Origin: Hyperoodon ampullatus
Taxonomy: Eukaryota > Chordata > Mammalia > Artiodactyla > Ziphiidae
Direction: 5' to 3'
NCBI GenBank assembly: GCA_949752795.1
Contig: OX457064.1
Span: forward strand, 104,261,454 to 104,325,453
DNA length: 64,000 nt
The notes under the pieces are model-generated. The model saw nothing but the letters and a program-made list of their open reading frames with translations. It was not told where the DNA came from and did not search any database. The position numbers were made by a program, and so were the translations under genes. This document shows positions 31,469 through 43,284 of the stretch, piece by piece; positions within the stretch are counted from its first letter, which is position 1; each line of letters starts with the position of its first letter.

Positions 31469-34400
31469 TTAGTAGGTTTCTGAAAAAAAAAATCTGGCTC
31501 TTAAGCCATGACTCCAGTAGGTGTTCCGTATACCTGACAGGTGGGTGTGCGATGCCGTAGCACACGTGTGTGAGAGGACCTCCCTCCGCTGTGTCACCGT
31601 CTGCAGTGTGGTCAGCCGGAGAGCCCAGCGGAAGAAATGACCCCGCAGGAATCTTGAAGACGTAAGTATATTTTATGGTAGCGATGGCCAGTTCATTCTC
31701 CAACTTAACTAATACGCCTATCGAGCTCTCGTGTGACTGAAGTACCGACAGTTTTGTGATGAATTCATTTTTTAGGATCCCTGCATTTTATCTCATTTGT
31801 AAAAAGTACGATTGTGCTGAACAGGCTTGTGAGGTTAATCAAGCATGTAGCTTATTTCAAACCGCAAGAGAGCGCCATTAAGAATATTTATCTGTTAAAT
31901 AATCCTTTATCTGATTGAAGGGCCACGAGAGAAAGAAGTGCGGGGTGCGCTGAGACACACCGCAGGGGCCCTGGGTGGCGTCACAGCTTCCCGAGCAAGT
32001 GACACCCAGCTGAGACCACGAGAGACGCCAGCCGGGTGGAGGTGTGGGGAAGCAGCCAGAAGGGGCTGATGTGGCAATTAAATGCCTCACTAACACACAG
32101 GCCCGGTATGGATGAAGTAGAGGCATCCAAGGTGGGGCCGGGTGCAGAACTCGGTCTTTCTCTGGAGACCAAAGTCCTCAGGCACGTGAAACAATTTTAA
32201 ACATAAGAGTGGATGATCCGGTTGGTACAGCCATGCCTGGAAGTTCCAGCCAAGAGCTGTAGCTTTTCTCGAGAGTCTGAGCAGACGTGGAAGAAAAGAG
32301 GGGAGTCAGCCAGACGCGAGGGCTGCTCTGGAGTGTTCTCTTGGGAAAGTTGTCTCGTGAGACCAGACGGTCTGGCAGAGGCAGCCAGGGAAGACAGGCA
32401 GAAAGTTCAAGCCTTACCCTGTAGAACAGTGGGCAAAAGGAATCAGAGCAGCCAGCTCCTACGATCTTCAGATGAAGGTGGGGAATGGGTTTTTGGGGTT
32501 TTAGTATAATAGAATATACGGCCAGTGGATGCAGTTAGTTTTCAGTTTTAAAACTGAAAGACAATTGCTCCTGCTGAATTTAGAAGTAGTAGGTGTTTTT
32601 CACTCTTCTTAGCTCTGTGCTTTGTTTCTTTTGTAGAAAAAGCTCCTGTGATTTGTCCGTAATCAGTGGTATTTGAGAGCTATTACAGAAGGACTTACGA
32701 TACAGCACAGTGTAGAAAAAGTGCTCTAAATAGTAACTAGAAATAAGCTATCAAGAGAAATAAGTTTGTGAGCTATAAAGGTACAAATGACTGGTATTTT
32801 CCACTGACGTGACTCATCTTCATTAGGATGGTATACTGAACTTGCATTTCTGATTATGCAGTCATTTTCTTGAGCTGAATTAGTATGTTTTAACATTTAT
32901 TCATTAGCTCTTAGTCTATGATAAATTAAACATTATAGGTAATCAGATCATTATTGCGTGATATCATTACAGTGCTCTGAATTAGAGTTTAAGAACATTA
33001 TTACAATAGTGTACGTAACTTAAATGTCCCCTACTGGCAAAGATGAATAGCATTATGAACTTCCTGGTGGTATGCCGTTCATGTCCGGGTTGATTTACAG
33101 TTGAGTAACTTTTAAAGAGCTGACAGCCCTTGTGCCGAGCCTTTGTGAACAGTGTCCCTTCCAAGAAGGACGCCACCCTCTGTAATTTGGTGGTGATCAC
33201 TAAACCACTCATAATAATATGTGTACTAAGTTTGTCGTGGCAGTGCCCTGAGAAGTTGTTATATTCATGACATAGTAAAGTAGGTGCCTGGTTTCACAAT
33301 GTCACATTAGGAAATCAGCTACCTGAAAACAATAATGATGTCGATAGGGCTTAAAAACCACACCTGGGGATAGTTTTTCAGGATTTTGTTTTTTCTTAAA
33401 AAAAAGAAAAAATCACTGATACATTCACACAAAGGGATATACATTTTTGAGCGTATATATTTTTTCTTAAATCTTATACTCTACCATTCCAGTGGACTGC
33501 TCTAGAAAGCCTTGGGGCTGTAAATATTGGACTTCTGCTTATTCAGTTCCTTACCCAAGGGGGATGCTTGTTGCCGGTGTGAATAGAATGAGAAAGGGAC
33601 TTGGTGTTCTTTCCCCAACATCAGAGATGGATTTGTGGGGATGAGAGTTACAGACCTTTAGACCAAGCAGTTCACCTCTCCCCGCCCTCCCCACGACCAG
33701 GTCCTCTTGACGATGTGGGATGAGAAATGACTGATGGTGAGCAGAATTGCAGTCTGTGTCCACCGCACAGAGTAGGGCTTGCTGGGTTACACAGGACTTG
33801 ACCCAGAGACCCCATGGAGACCAACAAAAATTACTCAGGCCTGCTCACAAGTGAACTGTGGCTTAATACCAAGCAACTGCTTCCGATGTGCTTGTTATAG
33901 CAGAGAGATGAAAAACAAGTTCCAGGCTCAGATATATTTAGGAAACCTTGTGTTAAAGAAAGCACATTCCTTTTTTCTTTTTTTTTTTAGAAATCATCTT
34001 TCTTTACTCAGTTGACGAGAGCTTTTGATATGCTGGGATGCGTCGTGTCCTTCTGAGCACAATGTAGTGCGCTGCGTTCCGCGTCTACACCCTGGCCCCC
34101 GAAACAGTAACACCTCTCGGCACCAGTGGTCCAGAGGACAGAGTCTGGGGAATCTGTCCTACTGAGATCCCCCAGGGAGAGCCGCCTTCGGATCGGGTTG
34201 TCGGTGGAGGGCCCTCTCTCATTGGTAGACTGAGGGAAAGCGAGGTTTCTAAAAAGGATTTTTTTGTTTTTACTTTGGAATAATTACTTTTATTTTACTG
34301 TGAACTGAAGAGAAATGATAATTCTGCTTCTGATGGTCATTGGTGATAAAAAAAATTAAGGAAAATTGAAGTTACAGAAACTATTTTGGTATTTTGCAGA

Positions 34401-35742
34401 AAGATTGTAATTAAGAAAATGGGCTGTTTGGCATTTCTTTCCGTAATTTTTCATTTCTTATGCTCTTATTCATCATCTGAGTTGATGCACGCGTTCAGTG
34501 TGTTACAGTCTGCAGGCTGCATTCATGCAGTTTTTCTGTAAGGACATAATTTCTATCTGTTCGAGTTTGATTTCAAATATGAACAAAATCCCTGACAGGA
34601 AAAGATTGAGAGATGCCAGGGGTTCCTACAGTGCTAACTGGGGTGGGGGTGGGGGATTGGTAGTGTGGTGGTCACTGGGACAACCATTGTTATTTTTTAG
34701 GGAAAACAGATTCCTTTTAACGAGTATGAAAAAAATAAGAGCGATATGACGTTATGCTACATCCTTTGTTCTTGGGTGAGAACCCCCAGTTTTCTTTACT
34801 TTAATCTCCAGTCACTATTGTGTGCTTTGGGGAATATTCTTTTTTTTTCGGGGGGAGTGTGGATATTCTTAAAGAGGAAAATAATTTTTATTCATTTTAA
34901 TAGTTTTAGTGGGCATCCTCTTTGTGGTTAGGGCAAAGAGTTTCTAAAGGGCATTTACTTTCAGCCTTTTTTTGATTCAGAACTTCGGAGGGTGTGGTCA
35001 ACCTTCCATCGCGTAGGCTCTTCCCGTTCTTATCCAGGGGGGACTCTGATTGTCCCCCTGCCCTGCTCTCTGGCTGTTTTGCTTCATGGCAGCACCTCTT
35101 CTGGAGAACGTAGAGGAAAATTAAAGATGAAAACGGCTTTCTTTTAGTTGTGGGAAAAATAATTGGTGGTAAAGAAGATAAAACTTTGTTGTATGGAAAT
35201 AAATGAAGAACCACATAAGTAAGAGGTGGCTTACTTAGCGCTGGTGGAGCGTAGGGGTCCATCCAGGGGAAGGGGGCTCCGGGGCGCCCTGGTGGAGGCT
35301 GTGGGTGCGGGGGACCTAGGACGGCTAACTTCCCCACGTGATTGGTTAGGGGAGCATGTTGGGTTTTCCCCAGTTGGTCCTGCGTTGGAAGTGGGGGCAG
35401 AAATTAGGGAAGCTGTCCGTCATTGATAGAGTCCTGGCTGTCTTGGGCTGGTTGCTGCACATGTGGTTTGGCTTCCTGGGCTGATGCTTGTCGAAGAAAA
35501 ATTAATCAGTTGATCTAAGAAAGAACTGGAAAATTTTATTTGAGCCAAATTTGAGGATTATAACCCGGGAAGAGCATCTCCGAAAGCTCTGAGAACTGTT
35601 CTGCCCTTTACAAGCCAAGGCATAGTTATATAAGTTTTTTCTTGAGACAGAGCGGTGTACATTAAATGATGTCTTATTGACAGCTTGCACAGTCCAGATC
35701 TAAGTGCCATCGCAGCGGGCCACGGGACCCTTATGAGCTCAA
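31469..35742. other. Intergenic, no gene seen
   Basis: Over 4 kb without a confidently named repeat or gene. Sub-stretches are AT-rich (32,500-33,480; 34,250-34,900) and purine-rich (32,200-32,500). The part 35,500-35,740 (tttatttgagccaaatttga, aaagctctgagaactgttct) resembles an LTR-type repeat common in cetartiodactyls, which I cannot name. Confidence 0.45.
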
Positions 35743-35998
35743 GGAGGAACGTTATCTTTTTTTTTTTTTTTTTTTTCTTTCTTTTTGCGGTACGCGGGCC
35801 TCTCACTGTCGCGGCCCCTCCCGTTGCGGAGCACAGGCTCCGGACGTGCAGGCTCAGCGGCCATGGCTCACGGGCCCAGCCGCTCCGCGGCACGTGGGAT
35901 CTTCCCAGACCGGGGCACGAACCCGTGTCCCCTGCATCGGCAGGCGGACTCTCAACCACTGCGCCACCAGGGAAGCCCATGGAGGAACGTTATCTTTT
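35743..35998 (-). mobile_element. Young CHR-type SINE, antisense, 18-bp TSD
   Basis: Element 35761-35979 with long poly-T, gcggtacgcgggcctctcac and terminal caccagggaagccc. A perfect 18-bp duplication ggaggaacgttatctttt flanks it (35743-35760, 35981-35998). Confidence 0.96.
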
Positions 35999-36317
35999 AA
36001 GGAGTTGTCTTGATGCTGGGAGAATGTTGCTGTTTTTGGTTGAGCAGGTATTTTTGCTGATGGGGGAGGTTTGATTGATTTAATGGTTTAATGCAGATAC
36101 ACAGTGCACAGTGTGGGGAGAGAGGAGGCCAAAGGGCAGAGAAGAATTTTTATGTTTAAATTTTTCTTGTCTTGCCATAAAATATGAATTTTATTTCACA
36201 CGCTGCAGGTTGTGGGTCTGAGGCAGGTTGTCACATATGGTCTGGCTGCTGTCTGTTCATATATTTAGTCTCTCAGTTGGAAAAAGGAAATTTTGAGTGA
36301 TGTGTGAATGATCCAGA

Positions 36318-36510
36318 CTACATTTTTAAAAAGTTTTTTCTTTTTTTTTTTTTTTAAAGAATACATATGCTTTATTAATTTAAATTTTTGGCTGTGCAGT
36401 GCGGCATGCGAGATCTTAGTTCCCTGACCAGGGATCGAACCCACGCCCCCTGTGTTGGAAGCGCAGAGTCTTAACCACTGGGCCGCCAGGGAAATCCCAT
36501 CTACATTTTT
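36318..36510 (-). mobile_element. Short CHR-family SINE, antisense
   Basis: Element about 36328-36500: ttggctgtgcagtgcggcat, gagatcttagttccctgacc, agggatcgaaccc, gccgccagggaaatccc. A TSD ctacattttt is at 36318-36327 and 36501-36510. Confidence 0.85.
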
Positions 36511-36664
36511 CCATTCCCCAAAGCACAAAAGTTGACTGCCCCAACCCTGAGTCTATGCTGCTGTGCTGCTGTCACTTTATTTCAATAAAACCTTTGAAGT
36601 ATTTCTACCACCGAATACATTTTTCCTTAGAAGACTTCAAGTGGTGGTGAAAAGAACCTCAGAC

Positions 36665-36815
36665 GTAGCTGCTATGCCAGTGTTCTGGTCCCTGCTCTGG
36701 TCCTGCTGTGCTGTGTGGTCCCTGTGAGTCCCTGGGCCTCCACTGGCCTTGGCGTGGATATGATGAGGTCCCACGACTCTCTCTGGGGTGTTGTGATGAT
36801 ACAGTGAAGCCCTGG
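36665..36815 (-). repeat. MIR fragment, antisense
   Basis: Weak reversed MIR signal around ctgctgtgctgtgtggtccc and gtccctgggcctccactggc. It abuts the MaLR LTR. Confidence 0.4.
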
Positions 36816-36832
36816 AAACAGTTGAGGAGACC

Positions 36833-37340
36833 TGTATCAGTTTCCCAGAGCTGCAGTAACAAAGTACCACAAATAGGTGGGCTTAAAGCAACAGAGATTC
36901 ACTGTCTCACGGTCTTGAGGCCGGAAGTCTGAGACCAGGGTGTCGGCAGGGCCGTACTTGTGGCAGCAGAACTCTGGTCTCCATGGCCTGCTCCCTCTGT
37001 GCGCGTCTGGGTCCACCTTTTCCCTGTTTTTAAGGACACCAGTCATCTCAGAGGAGGGGCCCACCCTGCTCCAGGGTGACCATCACAACTATTACATCCT
37101 CAAAACTACTTATCTCCTGGGACTTTCCTGGTGGTCCAGTGGTTAAGACTCTGCGCTTCCATTGCAGGGTGCACAGGTTCGATCCCTGGTTGGGGAACTA
37201 AGATCCCGCATGCTGTGTGGCGTGGCCTGAAAAACCAAAAAACAAAAAGCTACTTATTTCCAAATAAGGTCACGTTCTGAGGTACTGCGGGTTAGGACTA
37301 CGACATATGGGTTTGTGGGGAGGCCATTCAGTGCATAACG
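36833..37340 (-). mobile_element. MaLR (MST/MLT1-type) LTR, antisense, interrupted by SINE
   Basis: Begins tgtatcagtttcccagagct, continues ccacaaataggtgggcttaa and aaggacaccagtcatctcag, and resumes after the SINE with aaataaggtcacgttctgag to agtgcataac. The two halves are 36833-37116 and 37250-37340. Solitary LTR, no coding sequence. Confidence 0.85.
37106..37260 (+). mobile_element. Short CHR-family SINE nested in MaLR LTR
   Basis: Element 37118-37249: gggactttcctggtggtcca, B box ggttcgatccc, gcatgctgtgtggcgtggcc, A-rich end. A TSD ctacttatctc / ctacttatttc flanks it (37106-37116, 37250-37260). It splits the LTR at 36833-37340. Confidence 0.9.
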
Positions 37341-37399
37341 AGACCCCTGAACACACAGGCCTTGGGTTCCTTGGAGCTGATAGGTATCCACAGTGCTCC

Positions 37400-37539
37400 T
37401 GGGGTCTCAGTGGGCAGCTGTGAGCATGGTACCCAATCAGTTTCCTCACCTGTAAGAGGAGGGTCGTGATGCATACCTTGTGTGTTTGGAAGGATTACAT
37501 GGAAAGGGCTCAGCACAATTCCTGGAACAGAATAGCTGT
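37400..37539 (-). repeat. MIR fragment, antisense
   Basis: Reversed MIR: accaatcagtttcctcacct, gtaagaggagggtcgtgatg, ggattacatggaaagggctc, agcacaattcctgga. A long-form SINE is inserted immediately after. Confidence 0.6.
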
Positions 37540-37936
37540 TAGAAATGTAACCAGGGACTTCCCTGGTGGTCCAGTGGTAAAGAATCCGCCTTACAATGCA
37601 CGGGACGTGGATTCGATCCCTGGTCAGGGAACTAAGATCCCACATGCTGTGGGGCAACTAAGGCTGCGCGCCACAACTACTGAGCTCGTGGGGGCCTCAG
37701 TGAGAGAGCCCACATTCTGCAAACTACAGAGCCCAAGTGCCCTGGAGCCTGCGAGCCACAACTGGAGAAGAGAAAACCTGCACGCCACAACTAGAGAGAA
37801 GCCTGTGCACCATAAGGAAAGATCCCGTTCGCCTCAATGAAGATCCTGCAAGCTGCAGCTAAGACCCGACGCTGCCAAAAACACATAAATAAATAATAAA
37901 TAAATATTTTTTTTTAAAAATAGAAATGTAACCAGG
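37540..37936 (+). mobile_element. Long-form CHR-family SINE, 16-bp TSD
   Basis: Element 37556-37920 (365 bp): gacttccctggtggtccagt, B box attcgatccc, repeated cacaactac/tgagag modules, gacccgacgctgccaaaaac and an AATA-rich tail. A perfect TSD tagaaatgtaaccagg flanks it (37540-37555, 37921-37936). Confidence 0.95.
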
Positions 37937-39660
37937 AGCCCCTCGGTCTGCAGGAATGCAGGGATCTGCATGGGGAGAAAGGGAACAGCGTGTCTCTCAC
38001 TAAGGGATTGGGTGTCCAGGTTCAGGGGAGAACCTGCTTCCTTCAGCCTGCGCTCTCAGCCGATCTGACTTTTCCAGACATGGAAGGCCCAGCTCAGGGC
38101 TCGCTTCTCCTCGAAGCAGTTGGCAATCTTCCTGTGTTCCTTCGGCCCAAGGACTTACCGCTCCCTGACGCCTGGGGCTCTGTTCCTGAGGGCAGGGCCT
38201 CGCTGAGGGTCTTCTCTGCACACTGGACTCCACGCCTCATCACCAGGCCCCTCGCTGACTGGTGGCAGGACCCCGTGCAAAAAGAAAACACGGACCCCTG
38301 TGCGAAAATTATTCAGAATTTCAGGATGGCAGGCGTAGGTCTTTCGACCTGGGTGTGGAGCCCTGTGTGATCACGTGGCTGTTTGTCCACGAAGCCGCCA
38401 GAGTTTCCCAGGAAGAGACAGTCAAAGGACCAGAGGCGCACAGGAGGGAGATGCGGCTGGATGCTGCGAGGACCGCCCACCTCGCAGGAGCCACCGCTGG
38501 AGGGGGAACCCCTCCCTGGAGGGAGAGGACGCTGCTGTTAACACCCTGACTTCCTCCTGGTCCTTCGTTAAGGATGCCTCTTATTACAAGGCTGTGTCCC
38601 TCCCGGAGGAGCACGGGGTGAGACAGTGCAGGGATGGATCTGCCACGGGGGCCGGGCGTGGTATTTATTGATTCATGAGTCTTCTTGTAAAGCAGAGGAG
38701 AGAAGAAACAATTATGTGCCAGAAAACACATTTGATTTCTTAAGGGCATCCATTAAACTTTTACGCCTGAATCGTAAATTAGAGCAGCCTCAGGGCTGCC
38801 TGGAAGGGCCTTCTGCTTTTTCCCGCCTGCGCGTTGCTATGGTGTCCTTGAGTTCAGGGTTTAGGGGGAAGCTTGAGCATGGTGGGCAGACTTGTGGCTT
38901 GTGGCTCAGCCCTGGGACAGAACATGGACACTCCTATTGATGGACCAGTTTGCTTCTCCACCTAATCTCCTTTTCCTTCTGGTCAAGCACAAACTGATTA
39001 TCCAGCTTAAACTTGTTGTTTGTGTCAGACAAGTAAAGTGAAGAATTAAAAAATTCTCAAAAATGTGTCATGAATATCATATGCTCAGCATAGTTGGCAG
39101 GGCCCCCAGTGGGCATAGACTGTGAGTATCACTTCCAAAGCGAGTCTCTCCTTGAAATAAAGTAAGCACAGGATTGTAAGAACAACCGTGTCCACAGATT
39201 TCATGCTCGAGCTTTTATAAACTATTGATCAATTCAAACAACATTTATCTATCTTTCACTTTCTCAAGATTGTCTTTTTTTTCCCCCAAAGTGTATTCTA
39301 TTAATAAATGTTAGAGGTTGGCCAAATTGAGGTTGTCCTTCAGAACCGATTATTCTCATTTTCGATTTGCAAAACATATAGTTTACCTACAGATAGGATA
39401 CATTGAAAACGAGATAAGTTATTTCAACAGAGTTAGGTTGGGAGGGGATTTTAAGAAATACCTGCATCAAAACTTGCTTCTGCTCTTGATACTTTCAAAT
39501 TTAAATAATATTCAGCAGCAGAGAGCTTGAAGAATAATATATAGGTTTAGTATAGAATTCCTGAGGGAATGAGCAGGAGTTTGCATACAAAATACAGCAT
39601 CCCAATGTTCCACTTTCCCATGTATCAGGGTTTTAGTTACAGACCACAGAATGCAAGTTC
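37937..39660. other. Intergenic, no gene seen
   Basis: Unique-looking sequence, GC-rich to about 38,560. The part 38,275-38,340 (aaaaagaaaacacggacccc, gcgaaaattattcagaattt) recalls an old mammalian interspersed repeat that I cannot name. No coding region is supported. Confidence 0.45.
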
Positions 39661-40025
39661 ATTATTTATTTATTTATATTAATTAATTTTTAATGAAGTA
39701 TAGTTGATTTACTAGTTTCAGGTGTACAACATAGTGATTCAATATTTTTATAGAGTATACTCTACTTAAAATTATTATAAAATATGGGCTTCCCTGGTGG
39801 CGCAGTGGTTGAGAGTCTGCCTGCCGATGCAGGGGACACGGGTTCGTGCCCCGGTCCGGGAAGGTCCCACATGCTGCGGAGCGGCTGGGCCCGTGAGCCA
39901 TGACCGCTGAGCCTGCGCATCCGGAGCCTGTGCTCCGCAACGGGAGAGGCCACAACAGTGAGAGGCCCAAGTACCGCCAAAAAAAAAAAAAATTATTATG
40001 AAATAATGGCTGTATCAAGTTAGAT
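39661..40025 (-). mobile_element. L1 3' UTR fragment, antisense, split by SINE
   Basis: Antisense L1 3' end: gaagtatagttgatttacta, gtttcaggtgtacaacatag, tgattcaatatttttataga. The young SINE at 39785 interrupts it. Confidence 0.75.
39768..40005 (+). mobile_element. Young CHR-type SINE nested in L1
   Basis: Element 39785-39988: gggcttccctggtggcgcag, A box tggcgcagtgg, B box ggttcgtgccc, end gtaccgcc and poly-A. A TSD aaaattattataaaata / aaaattattatgaaata flanks it (39768-39784, 39989-40005). Confidence 0.95.
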
Positions 40026-40315
40026 TTTAAAAGAACAGGAGTGCTGGTGGCTTCAGAAGACCCAGGAGGGCCAGAGCACAGTCATCAGGAAAAATGCCTG
40101 GAAGCCAACCAGAAATGTAGAACCACTGGCCCAGCCCACCATGTAGCTCCTGCTCTCACTGCTACAGCCTGAAAAAAACACAAGGCTGTAACCCTGTGCT
40201 GCCCAAGATGACTTCTCAGGATGGGGCTACTCCTTCCCATTGCTGCCTCCTGCCCGGGCAGACCCTGGTCACATGTGGAACGCCAGCTGCAAGGCCATCT
40301 GGGAAAGGTCATCTG

Positions 40316-40781
40316 TGTCCACCTGGGTGGATGCACCCTCTGGGGTAGACCTGTCATCTGGGGTAGACGTGTCCCCCCAGGTGGATGTTTCCTCCTGGGT
40401 GGATGTGTCCTTCTGGGTGGATGTCTCTTCTGGGGAAGACGCGTGCCCCTAGGTGGATGTGTCCCCTTGGGTGGATGTGTCCCCCCTGGGTGAATGTGTC
40501 CTCCTAGGTGGATGTGTCCCCCTGAGTGGATGTGTTCTCTGGGGTAGATGTGTCCCCCTGGGTGGACTTGTCCCCCTGTGTGAATGTGTCATCCTGGGTG
40601 GATGTGTCCTCTGGGGTGTACGTGTCCCCCTGGGTAGATGTGTCCTCCTGGGTGGGCGTGTCCCCCTGGGTGGATGTGTCCTCCTGGGTGGATGTGTCCT
40701 CCGGGGTGAATGTGTCCCCCTGGGTGGATGCGTCCCCCTGGGTGGACACGCCCCCCTGGGTGGATGTGTCCTGGGTGGGTG
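40316..40781. repeat. 18-bp minisatellite, about 26 units
   Basis: Array of degenerate 18-bp units, typically gtggatgtgtccccctgg, with variants at the C-run and the following codon-like triplet. Because 18 is a multiple of three, long open frames appear on both strands (for example WVDVSP repeats on plus, THPPRG repeats on minus). They carry no start context, splice sites or family match and I treat them as by-products. Confidence 0.95.
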
Positions 40782-41435
40782 ACTCATGCTGCTGTGTCTG
40801 GGAGAAGGCAGTTGCAATGCCCGGTTCACTTCAGGCTTCCTCAGACTCCAGCTCTTTTTCTCCGTACATGTGTTACCAGTCTGATCCTAAATATGGTGAT
40901 TTATTTCCTTCGTCGGTGCATCTGAACTCTGTCTCTGAAGCTGTTAAAATGAAATCAAATTGAGTTCCTCTCCGGAAGCAGCACATGTGTGGAAGAGGCT
41001 GAACTCAGGGACCAAAGAACTGAAAGAACAAGAGAAACGATTGTGTGGGAAGGACATGCTGGACCCTCTGTCCCCTTTGTCAGAAGATGCAAGGACATAG
41101 ATTGGCTAGTTTCACATTTAGTAAAGTTGTATTTTTAATAGGATCAAATTCTTTTAACCATTTTAGAAATGAAAATGTTATCCAGTAACGCAGAACTGGG
41201 GGTCAGCTGAAGACGGAGGCTCAATTTTACTATCAGATTGGAATATGAGATGTACTGAGGATTAGAGCAGGGAAAAAACAGAAAGAAAGAATTTAAACTG
41301 CTCTTGTAGTAGCTCTATGACTTCTTCTTCAGGGTGAATAATGATTCCTATCAGGCAAATAAGAAAATATTCCCATTTCATGAATCTAATTATCTACAAA
41401 CAAGATTTCAGGGGTAGAGGAGGTTGGTTAAAAAT
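40782..41435. other. Intergenic, no gene seen
   Basis: Unique-looking sequence between the minisatellite and the next SINE. No repeat named. Confidence 0.5.
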
Positions 41436-41656
41436 ACTTAGTGTAGGGACTTCCCTGACAGTCTAGTGGTTAAGACTTCACCTTCCGATGCAGGGGGTGC
41501 GGGCTCGATCCCTGGTCAGGGAGCTAAGATCCCACATGCCTCGGGGCCAAAACACCAAAACATAAAACAGAAGCAATACTGTAACAAATTCAATAAAGAC
41601 TTTAAAAATGGTCCACATCAAAAAATCTTAAAAAGAAAAAAAACAACTTAGTGTAG
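41436..41656 (+). mobile_element. Short CHR-family SINE, variant 3' end, 11-bp TSD
   Basis: Element 41447-41645: gggacttccctgacagtcta, B box ggctcgatccc, then an unusual 3' module aaacagaagcaatactgtaa, caaattcaataaagacttta, aatggtccacatc. A TSD acttagtgtag flanks it (41436-41446, 41646-41656). The same 3' module recurs at 56164-56353. Confidence 0.93.
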
Positions 41657-42207
41657 AAGCCTATTTTTTTCCCCTCCATATATTTATCGGTCTAGTGTAA
41701 GAGTGGAGCTTTTATTTGTAAATAAAAGGATCTACTTATTTTGACTGCTTGTGAAAAAAAAACAGTATCAATAGTAGTTTCAATACATAAGGTTTTATTT
41801 TTTCCTGTAGGCAGGCCCTCCATGGCTGGCATCACGATTTCCCTGAGGGCCTCGGGGACATGCTCCTCCAAACGTTCTGACCTACAGTCCCTAGACTGTG
41901 GCCCTGGTCCTCATAGCCCAAAGTAGTGGCTGGAGTGCCAGCTGACACACATGCTCTCCAGCCAGCAGGATGAACAAAGTGGCTAGAAAGGGAGTGGCTC
42001 CTCCCTCTTCAGGATATTTCATGGAAGCACCATCCAGCACTTTCTTGAACTTGATTGCATGGCAATAACCAACTGCCAGCGACGGTGGTAAAATGGAGTC
42101 GTTTGGCTGGGGGACAGTGGGCTTAGCTAAAAATCAGTGTTTCATGATTAAAAAACAGGAGAGTGGATGTTGGGCATTGATGAGCAGTCTCTGTCACAGC
42201 TGAGCTG
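41657..42207. other. Intergenic, no gene seen
   Basis: No nameable repeat or coding sequence. Confidence 0.5.
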
Positions 42208-42439
42208 AAGGATCAGTTTTTTTTTTTTTTTTGCGGTATGCGGGCCTCTCACTGTTGTGGCCTCTCCCGTTGCGGAGCGCAGGCTCCGGACGTGCAGGCT
42301 CAGCGGCCATGGCTCACGGGCCCAGCCGCTCCGCGGCATGTGGGATCTTCCCGGACCAGGGCACAAACCCGTGTCCCCTGCATCGGCAGGCGGACTCTCA
42401 ACCACTGTGCCACCAGGGAAGCCCCAAGGATCAGTTTTT
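42208..42439 (-). mobile_element. Young CHR-type SINE, antisense, 14-bp TSD
   Basis: Element 42222-42425 with poly-T, gcggtatgcgggcctctcac and terminal caccagggaagcccc. A TSD aaggatcagttttt flanks it (42208-42221, 42426-42439). Confidence 0.95.
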
Positions 42440-42855
42440 ATAGATCTCTGTTTAAAAAGGGTGGACTGATGCTTCAAGGACAATAGGGCCTCCTCTCCTG
42501 GCCTAAGTGCTTCAGAACTGCCCCTGCCCCGAGATCCCACATGTGCTGACATCAATCTCCATTTCCCAAGAGTCAGGTCGGTTGCTTCAAGGAGCACCAA
42601 CGGGGTTTTCAGGCCTCTTTTCTTTGATCTTAGCCTAAGGAAATAGGACACTTTCCTGGAAGATGCTCATTGCTGGCTTTTAATTCCCCATGAACACAGA
42701 CGATTCTGTCTTCTTCGGCCCGTTGAGACTAGGAATGAGGTGATAGAAATAACAAGAAGAATCCTTCATTTTTATCTTACACTATCCATCTCCTTCCTTA
42801 TTCCTCTTTCCCTCTGTCTACTGTTTAGAGCAAATAAAACAAATTAAAACAAAGC
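42440..42855. other. Intergenic, no gene seen
   Basis: Unassigned sequence; the minus-strand open frame running through it joins SINE sequence and is not credible as a gene. Confidence 0.5.
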
Positions 42856-43129
42856 GCCTGTGTGAGTCTCCCAGGGCTGCTGGCACAAACTATCACAAAC
42901 TGGGTTGCTTAAAGAACAGACATCTATTCTTTCCCAGTTCTGGAGGCTGGAAGTCCAAGATCAAGGTGTTGGCAGGGCCAGGCTCCCTCTTCTGGCTTCT
43001 GGTGGTGGCCATTGTCCTTGGCCTTTCTTGGGTCGCAGCTGCATCACTGCAGCCTCTGTCTCTGCCACCCCATGGCCACCTGCCCTCTGGTGTCTGTCTT
43101 CACATGGCTTTCTCCTGCGTCTCTTCTCC
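42856..43129 (-). mobile_element. MaLR LTR fragment, antisense
   Basis: Plus-strand landmarks: gtgtgagtctcccagggctg, actatcacaaactgggttgc, cccagttctggaggctggaa, gtccaagatcaaggtgttgg. It stops where a SINE and an L1 are inserted, and the other half of the LTR is not found beyond them. Confidence 0.8.
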
Positions 43130-43265
43130 TTTTCTTTTTCTTTTTTTTTGGCTGAGCTGTGCGGCTTGTGAGATCTTAGTTCCCGACTGGGGATTGAACC
43201 CGGGGCCATGGCAGAGAAAGCACTGAGTCCTAACCACTGGACCGCCAGGGAATTCCCTCTTCTCC
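43121..43265 (-). mobile_element. Short CHR-family SINE, antisense
   Basis: Element 43130-43256: ttggctgagctgtgcggctt, gagatcttagttcccgactg, gggattgaaccc, ccgccagggaattccct. A TSD ctcttctcc is at 43121-43129 and 43257-43265. Confidence 0.85.
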
Positions 43266-43284
43266 CTCTTTTTTTTTCTTTCTC

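Noticed and set aside
39785..39988. tRNA gene
   Set aside because: A and B box-like motifs are present but belong to the tRNA-derived head of a SINE; no complete cloverleaf is evident.
40316..40781. CRISPR-like array
   Set aside because: Units abut with no spacers, are degenerate, and the DNA is mammalian.
40449..40963. Repeat protein-like frames (WVDVSP or THPPRG repeats)
   Set aside because: They arise because the minisatellite unit is 18 bp. No splice sites, promoter or family match.
42148..42651. 167-codon minus-strand frame
   Set aside because: Its middle is a translated SINE; the remaining part matches nothing recognised.
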